This document shows positions 25,729 to 34,493 of a stretch of 64,000 nt of DNA, piece by piece (position 1 is the stretch's first letter; every line of letters starts with the position of its first letter). The stretch spans positions 1 to 64,000 of the forward strand of contig CAUBWJ010000010.1 of assembly GCA_958439725.1 (NCBI GenBank), read 5' to 3'. The position numbers and the translations under genes were made by a program. Source of the stretch: an uncultured Muribaculaceae bacterium (lineage in GTDB: Bacteria; Bacteroidota; Bacteroidia; Bacteroidales; Muribaculaceae). Below the pieces are notes generated by a model. The model had not been told where the DNA came from and made no database searches. It was given only the letters and a program-made list of their open reading frames with translations.

Positions 25729-28700
25729 ATGCCTAATCAATTAACTAAATTGATGCTGGCCGGTATCCTCTCCTGCGGCGCATGCGGAGCGGTTTATGCC
25801 ACGGAAGCTCAGACTGCACAGGCCCCTGCGCAGACTGTAACGTGTACCGGTACAGTGTATGACTCAACGGGTGAGCCGGTGATCGGCGCCTCAGTGATTG
25901 TGAAAGGTGCCGGAACAGGCGCTGCCACAAATATCGATGGTGAGTTCTCGCTGAAAGGTGTAAAAATCGGCGACGAAATCACAGTTACCTACATAGGCTG
26001 CGACCCCTATACCTTCAAGGTTACCGGTAGCGAGCCCGTGTCCATTACTCTTAAAGAGAACGCCCACAACCTCGACGAAGTCGTTGTGACCGCTCTCGGT
26101 ATGAAACGTGAAAAGAAAGCCCTCGGTTACGCAGTGACCGAACTCAAGGGCGACGAACTCAACACTAACGTCGTTAACCCCGTGTCGGCACTTCAGGGAA
26201 AAGTTGCCGGTGTGAACATCAACCAGTCTGACGGTGGTCTCTTCGGTCACAACAAGATTGAAATCCGCGGTGCTTCCACCCTCGGAAAGAACAACCAGCC
26301 TATTTACGTTGTAGACGGTATTATACTCGATAATGATCAGCAGGATAAGGAAGCTGACTGGGACGGCAATAACCTTGACTACGGTAACGAGCTGAAGAAC
26401 CTCAACCCCGCCGACTTCGAGTCGGTATCGGTGCTGAAGGGTGCTGCCGCTACCGCACTTTACGGTTCCCGCGGTCTGAACGGTGTGGTTGTGATCACAA
26501 CCAAGAGCGGTAAGGGTTCAAAGGGTTACGGCGTGACCGTTACTCAGAGCCTCGGTTGCAACTGGATGATCAGTGCTCCTAAGTTCAACACTATTTATGG
26601 TTCCGGCCCCCGTGTAGGCTATAGCACCTATGGCGAGGATCCTTGGGATAACCGACTCGCTCTTAATGCTAATGGCGTTCCCTCTCTTATCGCAACCGCC
26701 AACAATGGCGGCGGCTATGGCTGGGGTGCTGCATATTCGGACTATGAAGGAACTCCCGTAGAGTACCTTGACGGCCGTATCATGCCTTATCACGCATTCA
26801 AGAACAACTACAAGGATGCTCACCGCACCGGCTTTACCAGCAACACCAACGTTGCAGTAACCGGCGGTAATGAAACCACCACATTCTATATGTCGGCCGG
26901 TTATCAGTACTCAGAAGGTGTTGTTGACCGCAACGATTTCAAGCGTTTCAGCTATATGCTCAAGGCTTCCCACCAGATCAGCAAGACTGTGAACGTTGAA
27001 GGCGGTGTTACATTTGCTAACTCTACTCCCCGCAACTCACCTCTCAATATGGGTGAATTCTTCACCTATAGCGGCAACCTTCAGCCCTGGGTCGACGTTG
27101 CCAATGAGAAGCATAATTATAAAGGTTCCCGCGGCGGTCTGCCTATCCCCGGCGACCCCAACTACAACAATGCGCAGAACGACCTGTGGTGGCGTATCTT
27201 CGAGAATACCTACATGCGCAAAGAAAATGTGGTTCGTCCTAACGCCAAGATTACCGTTACTCCTTTCGACTGGCTGCGTCTCAGCGCCGAAGGTTCTTTC
27301 AACTACTACAATGTTCGTGGCGAGGATAAAGAATATGGTACCGGTATCGACGGTGAAGGTGGTTCCTATGCTCTGAGCCAGAGCACTAAAGAGCAGACCA
27401 ACCTCAATATCAATGCAAACATCAATAAGGATTTTGGCGATTTCGAGGCTCATGCCATGCTTCGAGGTGAGTATTTCCACTCCTACTATCAGGCAAGCTC
27501 CGCTCATACCAATGGCGGTCTTGTGAACTACAACAAGTTCTTTATTACCAACTCCAAGAATGCTCCCACGTATTCTGCCGATGTCAGCGGTAAGAAGACA
27601 ATGTGGTCAGCAATGGCTCAGATCGGCGCAAGCTGGAAGGGTCAGGTTTACGTTGACGTAACCGGACGTAATGACTGGTCTTCTGCTCTTCTGTATTCTG
27701 ATGGTCATGGTACATTCAGCTACTTCTATCCTTCGGTATCCGCATCATGGCTTGCCGACAATACCTTCCGCGAGTATCTCCCCTGGTGGGTATCTATGGC
27801 TAAGTTCCGTGGATCATGGGCTCAGGTTGGTAATGATACCGATCCCTATCGCATCAACTCAGCTTACAGCTTTGTAAATGTTGACCATAACGGTACAAAT
27901 GTTCCTACCGTAGGTATTCCCGGCACCGCTTACGCTCTCAACATCAAACCCGAACGTAAGACTTCATGGGAGTTCGGTCTCGACTGGCGTTTCGTGAACA
28001 ACCGCTTCGGTCTCGACTTCACCTATTATAAGGAGAATACCAAGGATCAGATCATGGAAATCTCCGTTCCTTCTCAGTCAGGTCTCAGCCGTCAGCTCAT
28101 CAATGCCGGTAACATCGAAAACAAAGGTATCGAGCTCGCTCTCAATGCCACTCCTATCGAGACAAAGGACTGGACATGGGATATCAACTTCACCTATACC
28201 CGCAACCGCTCCAAGATTGTTGAACTCCATCCCGACGCTGCCGAGTTTATCGAGCTCTCCGGTAATGTACAGTACGGTAACTTCCGTGTTGGTTCTGTAG
28301 CCAAGGTGGGTGGTGCTTACGGTACCCTTATGTCTGACTCCGCTCCTGAAAAAGACACCGAGTCGGGTCTCAATGTCCTGAATTTCAACAATACCCGTAA
28401 GGTAGCTTACGAGCGTCCTTCTATGGTTCCCGAAGTTATCGGCGATATCAACCCCAAGTTCCTCGGTAGTGTATCAACTAATCTCCGCTGGAAGAACCTC
28501 CGACTCAATGTGGCTATCGACGGCCGCTGGGGTGGCTACGTAGCAGCCTTCAACAACCGTTACGGAACCCAGATGGGTATCACTGAGAGCTCTCTCAAAT
28601 GGCGCGATGCTGCTCACGGCGGTACGAAGTTTACTTCAATGTGGACCGGTAAGACTTACAACGACGGTGTGATACCTGAGGGTATCTTCAGAACCGGTAC

Positions 28701-29163
28701 AGAAATTGCAACTATGGTCAACACCGGTAATCCTCGTGGCGATGGCTCCTATACCTATGTAGTAGGATCCGGTAAATACACAAGCGGCGAGACTTTCCGC
28801 GAACTCATGGAAAAAGGTATTGTTGAGCCTTCACATGCCGGTACTTACCAGCTGTTCAGAAACGCATGGGGCTACACCTCAACCGGTGGTTCTGTAAACG
28901 AGATGTGGTATCATAAGCTCAACTATGTAGCACTTCGTGAGATCTCTCTTAGCTACTCGATGCCTCAGACCATAGCCTCCAAGATTGGTGCAAAGGGCCT
29001 TACTCTTACCGCTACCGGTCACAACCTCGGTTATCTCCACAACAGTCTACCTAACGGCATCAACCCCGAGTCAGTTCGCGGTACCAACTCCCACGAGTTC
29101 CGTATCCGTAACTACGACGGAACTGTTGCAAGCTTCACTTTCACTATCAATGCCCAGTTCTAA
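25729..29163 (+). CDS. SusC-family TonB-dependent outer-membrane transporter
   Basis: An outer-membrane importer of 1144 residues. It has a signal peptide (residues about 1-25), a CarboxypepD_reg-like domain (about 38-115: TGTVYDSTGEPVIGASVIVKG ending with the TonB box region LDEVVVTALG), a plug domain (about 125-260, with IRGASTLGKNNQPIYVVDGI and VLKGAAATALYGSRGLNGVV) and a 22-strand barrel to the C-terminal phenylalanine (TFTINAQF). It pairs with the SusD-like lipoprotein 27 bases downstream. The substrate cannot be told because no enzyme gene is linked. The frequent use of a small codon set (GGT, GTT, AAC) suggests high expression. Confidence 0.95.
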   Translation: MPNQLTKLMLAGILSCGACGAVYATEAQTAQAPAQTVTCTGTVYDSTGEPVIGASVIVKGAGTGAATNIDGEFSLKGVKIGDEITVTYIGCDPYTFKVTGSEPVSITLKENAHNLDEVVVTALGMKREKKALGYAVTELKGDELNTNVVNPVSALQGKVAGVNINQSDGGLFGHNKIEIRGASTLGKNNQPIYVVDGIILDNDQQDKEADWDGNNLDYGNELKNLNPADFESVSVLKGAAATALYGSRGLNGVVVITTKSGKGSKGYGVTVTQSLGCNWMISAPKFNTIYGSGPRVGYSTYGEDPWDNRLALNANGVPSLIATANNGGGYGWGAAYSDYEGTPVEYLDGRIMPYHAFKNNYKDAHRTGFTSNTNVAVTGGNETTTFYMSAGYQYSEGVVDRNDFKRFSYMLKASHQISKTVNVEGGVTFANSTPRNSPLNMGEFFTYSGNLQPWVDVANEKHNYKGSRGGLPIPGDPNYNNAQNDLWWRIFENTYMRKENVVRPNAKITVTPFDWLRLSAEGSFNYYNVRGEDKEYGTGIDGEGGSYALSQSTKEQTNLNINANINKDFGDFEAHAMLRGEYFHSYYQASSAHTNGGLVNYNKFFITNSKNAPTYSADVSGKKTMWSAMAQIGASWKGQVYVDVTGRNDWSSALLYSDGHGTFSYFYPSVSASWLADNTFREYLPWWVSMAKFRGSWAQVGNDTDPYRINSAYSFVNVDHNGTNVPTVGIPGTAYALNIKPERKTSWEFGLDWRFVNNRFGLDFTYYKENTKDQIMEISVPSQSGLSRQLINAGNIENKGIELALNATPIETKDWTWDINFTYTRNRSKIVELHPDAAEFIELSGNVQYGNFRVGSVAKVGGAYGTLMSDSAPEKDTESGLNVLNFNNTRKVAYERPSMVPEVIGDINPKFLGSVSTNLRWKNLRLNVAIDGRWGGYVAAFNNRYGTQMGITESSLKWRDAAHGGTKFTSMWTGKTYNDGVIPEGIFRTGTEIATMVNTGNPRGDGSYTYVVGSGKYTSGETFRELMEKGIVEPSHAGTYQLFRNAWGYTSTGGSVNEMWYHKLNYVALREISLSYSMPQTIASKIGAKGLTLTATGHNLGYLHNSLPNGINPESVRGTNSHEFRIRNYDGTVASFTFTINAQF

Positions 29164-29190
29164 TACCAAAAATTTTGATACAACACAACT

Positions 29191-31161
29191 ATGAATAAAT
29201 TTAAAAAACTTCTTTCGGTAGGTTGCGTAGGCGCCATGCTGGTAGGTTTCAGCAGCTGCCGCGACGACTGGTCCGATCAAAATACAAAGCCGACACAGAT
29301 TACGAAGGCAACCCCTTCTACTCTACTCTGCTCTGCCGAATTCGCGTTCTATCCTTTCGGCTACGGTCACTACTTCTATGGAGTAAGACCTACTTTCATC
29401 AACTCCCAGATGGCCAGCTTCTCCAGCGGTATCACAGAGGAAACACTTAAGAACAGTGTTCCTTCCACAAGCGGCTGCATGGTAAAGGCTCTCACTTATG
29501 TCAGTGAAATGGAATATACCCTCGGACAGATGTCGGAGGAAGAGGCTGCAAGCTATAATGCATATCTTCAGGCTGTCAAGGTGATTGCTATTTATTGTGG
29601 CATCATGGATTCGGATACTTCCGGTGATGTTCCCTATACTGAAGGTGGACGAGCTTATCGCGGTGGCACTCTTACTCCTCAGTATGATAGAGTAAAAGAT
29701 CTTTATGACCTTTGGAATACCGAACTTAAAAATGCAGTTCAGGTCTTCAAGAATCCTCCTGCCGGTCAGTCCGGTAGCGCTTCTGATGATATCATTTTTG
29801 GTAAAGACTGGAATAAATGGGCCAAGTTTGCAAGTTCTCTTCGCGTGAAACTTGCCACTCGTTTGCTTGCTCAGAATGCAGCTTTGGCAAAACAGATTGT
29901 AGGAGAGGCCGTTGCTGACGGTGTGATTACCGATTCTGCCGATGATGTTCTCTTCAACAAATCATCAGCAAGGGCTTTGGATGCTGTGACCGGTATTGAT
30001 GCAGGTGAAATTGCTTATGGTTCAGGCAATACTTCTTACGATTATCACGGTATCGTAGGTAACCAGAAAGTTGTAGACTGGCTCCGCACCAACAAAGACC
30101 CGCGTCTCCGCTTCCAGTTCGAGAAGAACAACTGGACCGGTAAGGTTATCCAGTATTACCTATCTAACGGACATAAGGATGTTATGCCTCCTGTTGTTCT
30201 TGAGCGTTGCATAATTGACAACGGTGTATTCAAAGGTTACAAGGACGAATTCGGTGGTAATCTCTGGGCCCGCTATATCGGTGTGCCTGACATGATTGAC
30301 CCCGTAACCGGTGCTAATCTCCACAACAAGGAAAATGGCCAGTACTTCCTTTATAGCCAGGGAGCCGCAGAAGGTGGCAACCAGATTTCAGTTCACGTAG
30401 GAGAAGCAGACGCAACTTTCTCTTATCGTCCTTACTCTACTGCTAACGAGAAACTTATCCGTACAAACGAGGACTTCACACTTCCACGTATACCGGGTGA
30501 TAACGCCGAACGTGCTGACTATGATACCGATACTCCTCGCTACGATATGTATCTCTCGGCAGCTGAAATTAACTTCTATCTCGCTGAGTTTGCTACATAC
30601 GGCGGCGTTGCCGGTCTTGGTTCCGCAGCTGAATATTTCAAAAAAGCTGTTGAGCAGTCTGTAAATACCTGGGCTCGCCTTGCAAGTCTCAATAAAGTTC
30701 AGTACTACGATCAGACTTACGGATATGCCGATGAATATGAAGCAAATATCGCACTCCAGGACGGTGAGGTCGCTGCACTTCTCGCACGTCCTGACTATCA
30801 GCTGACCGGTAACAAGTCGGAAGACCTGGAGAAGATTTTCCTCAACCTGGAAATCCACTTCATGTTCAATACTGTTGACCATTTCGTGACTGCCCGTCGT
30901 TCAGGTGTGCCCAAGATTGGTTCAAGCATTCTTCCCCGCACAACCTACTCAGTTATTGCCGCAACGATTATGCCTCGTCGTCCCGACTTCCAGAAGCCGA
31001 GCGATACAGACCAGATGCGAGATATCCTTGCTGAGGTTTACAGCCGCCAGGGCTTTACCCTGAATGCTGTTGCTGACTTCCAGGCAGGTATCCTCAATAC
31101 CGAGCGTCTGTGGCAGGATGTAGGTGCTCCCAACTGGGGTGCAGGTCCTATAATCTACTAA
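29191..31161 (+). CDS. SusD/RagB-family substrate-binding lipoprotein
   Basis: Surface lipoprotein of 656 residues that caps the SusC transporter and binds the incoming nutrient. The lipobox GFSSC places the lipidated cysteine at residue 23 (FSSCRDDWSD), and the acidic DDWSD right after it resembles the export signal that sends Bacteroidota lipoproteins to the cell surface. The rest has the helical SusD pattern, including the TPR-like N-terminal part (LTYVSEMEYTLGQMSEEEAASYNAYLQAVKVIAIY) and YDMYLSAAEINFYLAEFATYG in the C-terminal half. It is co-transcribed with the SusC gene and followed by a terminator. Confidence 0.93.
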   Translation: MNKFKKLLSVGCVGAMLVGFSSCRDDWSDQNTKPTQITKATPSTLLCSAEFAFYPFGYGHYFYGVRPTFINSQMASFSSGITEETLKNSVPSTSGCMVKALTYVSEMEYTLGQMSEEEAASYNAYLQAVKVIAIYCGIMDSDTSGDVPYTEGGRAYRGGTLTPQYDRVKDLYDLWNTELKNAVQVFKNPPAGQSGSASDDIIFGKDWNKWAKFASSLRVKLATRLLAQNAALAKQIVGEAVADGVITDSADDVLFNKSSARALDAVTGIDAGEIAYGSGNTSYDYHGIVGNQKVVDWLRTNKDPRLRFQFEKNNWTGKVIQYYLSNGHKDVMPPVVLERCIIDNGVFKGYKDEFGGNLWARYIGVPDMIDPVTGANLHNKENGQYFLYSQGAAEGGNQISVHVGEADATFSYRPYSTANEKLIRTNEDFTLPRIPGDNAERADYDTDTPRYDMYLSAAEINFYLAEFATYGGVAGLGSAAEYFKKAVEQSVNTWARLASLNKVQYYDQTYGYADEYEANIALQDGEVAALLARPDYQLTGNKSEDLEKIFLNLEIHFMFNTVDHFVTARRSGVPKIGSSILPRTTYSVIAATIMPRRPDFQKPSDTDQMRDILAEVYSRQGFTLNAVADFQAGILNTERLWQDVGAPNWGAGPIIY

Positions 31162-31193
31162 TTAGGAATTGTTAGACAACCTAACATAAAGGC

Positions 31194-31263
31194 ATCACTC
31201 CGCGAGGAGTGATATCGACCCAACAATGAGAGGGTGACGGAACCGGTTGGTTTCGCCACCCTC
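31194..31263 (+). terminator. Double hairpin terminator after the SusC/SusD operon
   Basis: A first hairpin (ATCACTCC / GGAGTGAT, 31194-31213) is followed by a larger one (31230-31263, ends GAGGGTG / CACCCTC with inner pairing) 68 bases past the SusD stop. The T-run is poor (CTCTTCAGTT). Confidence 0.6.
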
Positions 31264-31273
31264 TTCAGTTATT

Positions 31274-31444
31274 GGACGCTACGGACATTACGGACATTAC
31301 GGACGCTACCGACATTACGGACTTTAGGGACATTACGGACGCTACGGACATTACGGACTTTAGGGACATTACGGACCCTACCGACCTTATGGACACTACG
31401 GACGCTACCGACTTTAGGGACTTTACGGACCTTACCGACTTTAT
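31274..31444 (+). repeat. Degenerate 9-bp tandem array, 19 units
   Basis: Nineteen consecutive 9-mers fit SGACNNTAS. The commonest are GGACATTAC, GGACGCTAC, GGACTTTAG and CGACATTAC, mixed in a non-random order with a larger motif (ATTAC-GCTAC-ATTAC-TTTAG) repeated. The array is open in two frames (Thr-Asp-rich and Leu-Arg-Thr-rich), but neither peptide looks like a protein. Confidence 0.8.
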
Positions 31445-31482
31445 TGAAGCTGCTGGGACTCTTTTTTAATGGGGGAGCACTG

Positions 31483-31539
31483 TCTGTAAGGTCAGTAAAG
31501 TCTGTAAGGTCAGAGGAGTCTGTAAGGTCGGTAGGGTCT
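31483..31539 (-). repeat. Inverted part of the 9-bp array
   Basis: About six 9-mers in the opposite orientation (GTCTGTAAG, GTCAGTAAA, GTCGGTAGG), which could pair with the array at 31274-31444 in RNA or single-stranded DNA. The stretch then runs into TTTTTTGTCTTTTTTT, so together they could also end transcription from the SusC/SusD operon. Confidence 0.65.
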
Positions 31540-31643
31540 TTTTTGTCTTTTTTTGGGGGGAGGCGGAGATTTTTTTGGGGGGAGGGTTTTGGTATTGAGG
31601 ATTTATTTATAATTTAGCGTCTTTCAATCAATACCTTAAAGCT

Positions 31644-32195
31644 ATGGAGGGATTTCTGAAACAGAGGGGAGGGTATCGGAGCCTGAGGGTGTATAAGCTT
31701 ACGGAGATTATTTATGATCTTACGGTTTATTTTGTGAGGAAGTATATTCCTGTGAACAGCCGTATACGGGATCAGATGGAGCAGGCGGCACGCTCAGGCA
31801 AGCAGAATATTGCCGAGGGGAGTATGGCCTCGGAAACGTCGCGTGAGACGGAAATTAAGCTTACGAATGTGGCCAAGGCTTCGCTTGAAGAGCTTTTACT
31901 GGACTATGAGGATTACCTGCGGCAGAATGAGCTTCGGCAGTGGGAGGAGGGTTTTCCACGGAAGGAGGCGCTGGTAGGCTATATAAAGTCAGAGGATTTC
32001 ATGATGGATCCTCTGAAGTTTGCTGATTCTTATTCGGCGGAGGAGTATTGCAATCTTTGTATTGCTTTGATTTATCAGGCTTCCTATCTGCTTCACAGGC
32101 TTATGGAGGCTCAGCAACGTCAATTTCTGAAAGAAGGCGGGATACGCGAGCAGATGTATAATGCCAGGAAGGATTACCGCAACAAAAAGGGGTGA
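31644..32195 (+). CDS. Four-helix-bundle protein (S23/23S rRNA-IVP-like)
   Basis: A 183-residue helical protein. Residues of about 12 to 115 fit the four-helix-bundle family related to proteins encoded in 23S rRNA intervening sequences and to Avd of diversity-generating retroelements: LRVYKLTEIIYDLTVYFVRK, then QMEQAARSGKQNIAEGSMA, then KLTNVAKASLEELLLDYEDYL. The C-terminal part (about 125-183) matches the helical 'suffix' region that some Bacteroidota members have. There is no rRNA or reverse transcriptase here. Its partner is unknown. It is bracketed by 9-bp repeat arrays on both sides, the downstream one starting right after its stop codon. Confidence 0.82.
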   Translation: MEGFLKQRGGYRSLRVYKLTEIIYDLTVYFVRKYIPVNSRIRDQMEQAARSGKQNIAEGSMASETSRETEIKLTNVAKASLEELLLDYEDYLRQNELRQWEEGFPRKEALVGYIKSEDFMMDPLKFADSYSAEEYCNLCIALIYQASYLLHRLMEAQQRQFLKEGGIREQMYNARKDYRNKKG

Positions 32196-32201
32196 GATCA
32201 C

Positions 32202-32291
32202 GGACCCTACGGACATTACGGACATTACGGACACTACAGACTTTACTGACTTTACTGACTTTAGGGAGGCTACTGACTTTAGGGAAGCTAC
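32202..32291 (+). repeat. Degenerate 9-bp tandem array, 10 units, after the four-helix-bundle gene
   Basis: Ten 9-mers of the same type as at 31274-31444 (GGACCCTAC, GGACATTAC, GGACACTAC, TGACTTTAC and related), in the same orientation, starting 7 bases after the stop of the gene. Confidence 0.8.
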
Positions 32292-32324
32292 TGGGTCTGC
32301 CGACAGGATTGTTGATTGGATTTA

Positions 32325-32353
32325 GGGGGCTACTCCATGGTGGAGCAGCCCCC
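32325..32353. terminator. Hairpin terminator, GGGGGCTACTCC / GGAGCAGCCCCC
   Basis: A 12-bp stem with one A-A mismatch and a five-base ATGGT loop, followed on the plus strand by TGCTTTT. It lies between converging genes (the four-helix-bundle gene and the lipoprotein) and could serve both. The hairpin at 16656-16681 has the same centre. Confidence 0.55.
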
Positions 32354-32406
32354 TGCTTTTCGGTAGTTTGTAGCACCCTCTTGGTTTTTTGTGGAAGAGG
32401 GCCGGG

Positions 32407-32835
32407 TTAGAATTTGCGGCAGGAGATGGTGACGCCCTGGGAGGTGATCATGCGGAGGGTGCGGTCGGAGAGATGGTCGATCTCCACGGTGTACACCGGG
32501 CCGGCGACGTTGGTGGGTTCTCCGGGAGCCAGCGTGAGTCCCCAGGGAGTAAGCTTGTCGGCTGTGCTGTAGGGGAATTCCATGGTGAGGGTGGAGCCTT
32601 TCTGGGAGAGGTTGGCGGTGGCCACCACTCCGCCGGTGGTGAGCTGCACTATGTCGCGATAGAAACAGTAATAGAGTTTCTCGGGCTGCTGCACGGTTCC
32701 GTCGGGGTATTCTATTTTCATGATCTGCCACTGGTTGTCGAGTTTGCCGTTGGTGGGGCAGTCGCGGCATCCGGCGGCAAGCAGCCCTGTGGCCGCAAAA
32801 AGGGTGAGAGCGATTATTTTGTAAAGGGTTTTCAT
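32407..32835 (-). CDS. Lipocalin-like lipoprotein (DUF4488/DUF5004 type)
   Basis: A lipoprotein of about 142 residues. The lipobox LLAAGC gives a lipidated cysteine at residue 23 (MKTLYKIIALTLFAATGLLAAGC). The mature part is short and beta-rich (NQWQIMKIEYPDG, LYYCFYRDIVQL, GSTLTMEFPY, LRMITSQGVTISCRKF), like the small lipocalin-like lipoproteins of Bacteroidales. The start at 32835 overlaps the Wzi-like gene by 4 bases (ATGA), so the two are coupled. An ATG two codons earlier (32841) is possible. The ligand is unknown. Confidence 0.72.
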   Translation of the reverse strand: MKTLYKIIALTLFAATGLLAAGCRDCPTNGKLDNQWQIMKIEYPDGTVQQPEKLYYCFYRDIVQLTTGGVVATANLSQKGSTLTMEFPYSTADKLTPWGLTLAPGEPTNVAGPVYTVEIDHLSDRTLRMITSQGVTISCRKF

Positions 32836-34346
32836 AGCCATCCTGATTTAGAGATTGAAAGCATCATGCCGCGGCTGCGTCCGGTGAGTTTTCCCCAGTC
32901 GGCGCCGAGCGAGAGGGTTCCGCTCCATCCTTTGAGGCGTGCGGGACGCCATGTGGCCTCCAGAAGCAGATTGTAGCCGTGGAGCACCTGCGATGTGGGG
33001 AAACCGTATGTGCCCCATGAGCGGTTGTAGGTGAAGAGCACACGGTAGTCGAGTCCGGGCAGTGGAGCGCCTCCGAAACCGAAGTGGTGGGCCTTGACGC
33101 GGTTATGATAGAAATAGAGTTCGTGGTTGGAGTTGTAGAGGGGAGCGCGCAGAAGGGGGTTGCCTATGCCCATGCCCCAGTGCTGCCAGCCGTTGTAGAT
33201 GCCGTGGTTGTAATAGTCGTCGCGGCCGCTAACCTGTGAGTTGATTTCGGGGGTGTGGTCCCAGTAGACCGGACCGGCCTGGAATTTCATCATCAGGTAT
33301 TCGTAGACAAACTTGTCGATAACCGGATTGGCCGGAAGGCGTATCTCGCCGCCAATGAGCATGTCGCGCCAGGGGTAGTCGAAGGTCATCATCGAGTGGT
33401 CCTCGAAGTAGTGCTTGTAATAGGCCTTCACGCCCCACTGTGTGTAGTCGGGGAGCCAGTTGAGGCCGAAGCTCCACTGGCCGGTGTGGTTGCCGTAGCA
33501 GTTGAGAATCTCGCCCATCTGCGTGGGGTCTGAGCTATCGCCGCCGGATGACGGTATGAGCACATGCCAGAAATCCTTGAGCGAGTGACCCATGTGGGAG
33601 TATGTGAATTTGCCGGTGGCCTTGTCGTAGCGGCGTATGGTGCCACCCCACTGCGCTCCCATCTCCATGCCTCCTTCGAAGGTGAGCTGGTCGCGGGCAG
33701 GGTCGCCTATGCGGAACATGAGTCCCTTGGAATGGAACAGAACGTTGCGGGCCACGCGCGACGTCTCGGGCACATAGTCCTCGGCCCAGTGCGTGTCGGT
33801 GAATGCGCCCACAGATATGTAGGCTCTTACCGACAGCCAGTTGCGGGTGCCGGGGATGAATACGTAATCGCGCGTCTCCAGACGGGCCTGGGGGATGGGC
33901 CGTGCGTTTTCCGAGAACAGGAGGTCGCCGGAACTCAGGCGCCAGTCGCCCAGGAAAGCGTGGCGTTCCTTGCTGCCTATGGTGAGGTTGAGCCAGCGCC
34001 AGTTGACGCCGGCGTAGAGCTGCTGCACGTTGAATGTCGACTGATAGTGTGCGGCCACGGCAAGGTCAACTCCGAAATCCCAGCTCCAGGTGCGGGTGGT
34101 GTCGGCGCGGCGGAACAGTGATGCGCGGAGGTATCCGTTGTCTTTACGGAGCGAAGAGAGTCCCTGGCGGTTGTTTACGAGCCAGAACGGAGTGAAGTCG
34201 CCCGAACTTACAGAGCCGTTGAGCGTCACGCCGTAACGGTAGGTGCTGTCGGGAATCGAACTGAATATGCCTGCGGCGGCGGGGAGGGCGGCCGCCAGCA
34301 GCATTATGGCGGCGATAGACCGCAATTTTTGTGTGATTTTTTCCAT
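32832..34346 (-). CDS. Capsule assembly Wzi-family outer-membrane protein
   Basis: An outer-membrane beta-barrel protein of about 504 residues. The start at 34346 gives a signal peptide (MEKITQKLRSIAAIMLLAAA, cleavage after about AAAG); longer starts up to 34406 would spoil it. The N-terminal pattern YRYGVTLNGSVSSGDFTPFW then LVNNRQGLSSLRKDNGYLRA is typical of Bacteroidota Wzi-family proteins, and alternating aromatic strands continue to the end. Wzi anchors capsule polysaccharide at the surface in enterobacteria; the same role here is inferred. A TATCTTTG box lies at 34354-34361, only 8 bases upstream of the start. The gene is coupled to the lipocalin-like lipoprotein downstream. Confidence 0.82.
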   Translation of the reverse strand: MEKITQKLRSIAAIMLLAAALPAAAGIFSSIPDSTYRYGVTLNGSVSSGDFTPFWLVNNRQGLSSLRKDNGYLRASLFRRADTTRTWSWDFGVDLAVAAHYQSTFNVQQLYAGVNWRWLNLTIGSKERHAFLGDWRLSSGDLLFSENARPIPQARLETRDYVFIPGTRNWLSVRAYISVGAFTDTHWAEDYVPETSRVARNVLFHSKGLMFRIGDPARDQLTFEGGMEMGAQWGGTIRRYDKATGKFTYSHMGHSLKDFWHVLIPSSGGDSSDPTQMGEILNCYGNHTGQWSFGLNWLPDYTQWGVKAYYKHYFEDHSMMTFDYPWRDMLIGGEIRLPANPVIDKFVYEYLMMKFQAGPVYWDHTPEINSQVSGRDDYYNHGIYNGWQHWGMGIGNPLLRAPLYNSNHELYFYHNRVKAHHFGFGGAPLPGLDYRVLFTYNRSWGTYGFPTSQVLHGYNLLLEATWRPARLKGWSGTLSLGADWGKLTGRSRGMMLSISKSGWL

Positions 34347-34493
34347 ACTGCTGCAAAGATAGCTCATTTTCATTAAATGAGCCGGCTTCAATCGGTTAAA
34401 AAACAAATGTAAGCTCAGGTATGTTGATTCTATGTGGTGCCGTCTGTCACCGTTCAGAAATATGCCGTTTCAACTCTTTTCCCTTGTATTATT

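Noticed and set aside
25729..31161. Full polysaccharide utilisation locus
   Set aside because: Only the SusC and SusD genes are here. No linked enzyme, regulator or surface glycan-binding protein was found next to them.
31234..31617. Leu-Arg-Thr or Thr-Asp repeat proteins from the 9-bp array
   Set aside because: Both frames only mirror the 9-bp period. There is no sensible start or domain and the arrays are better seen as DNA repeats.
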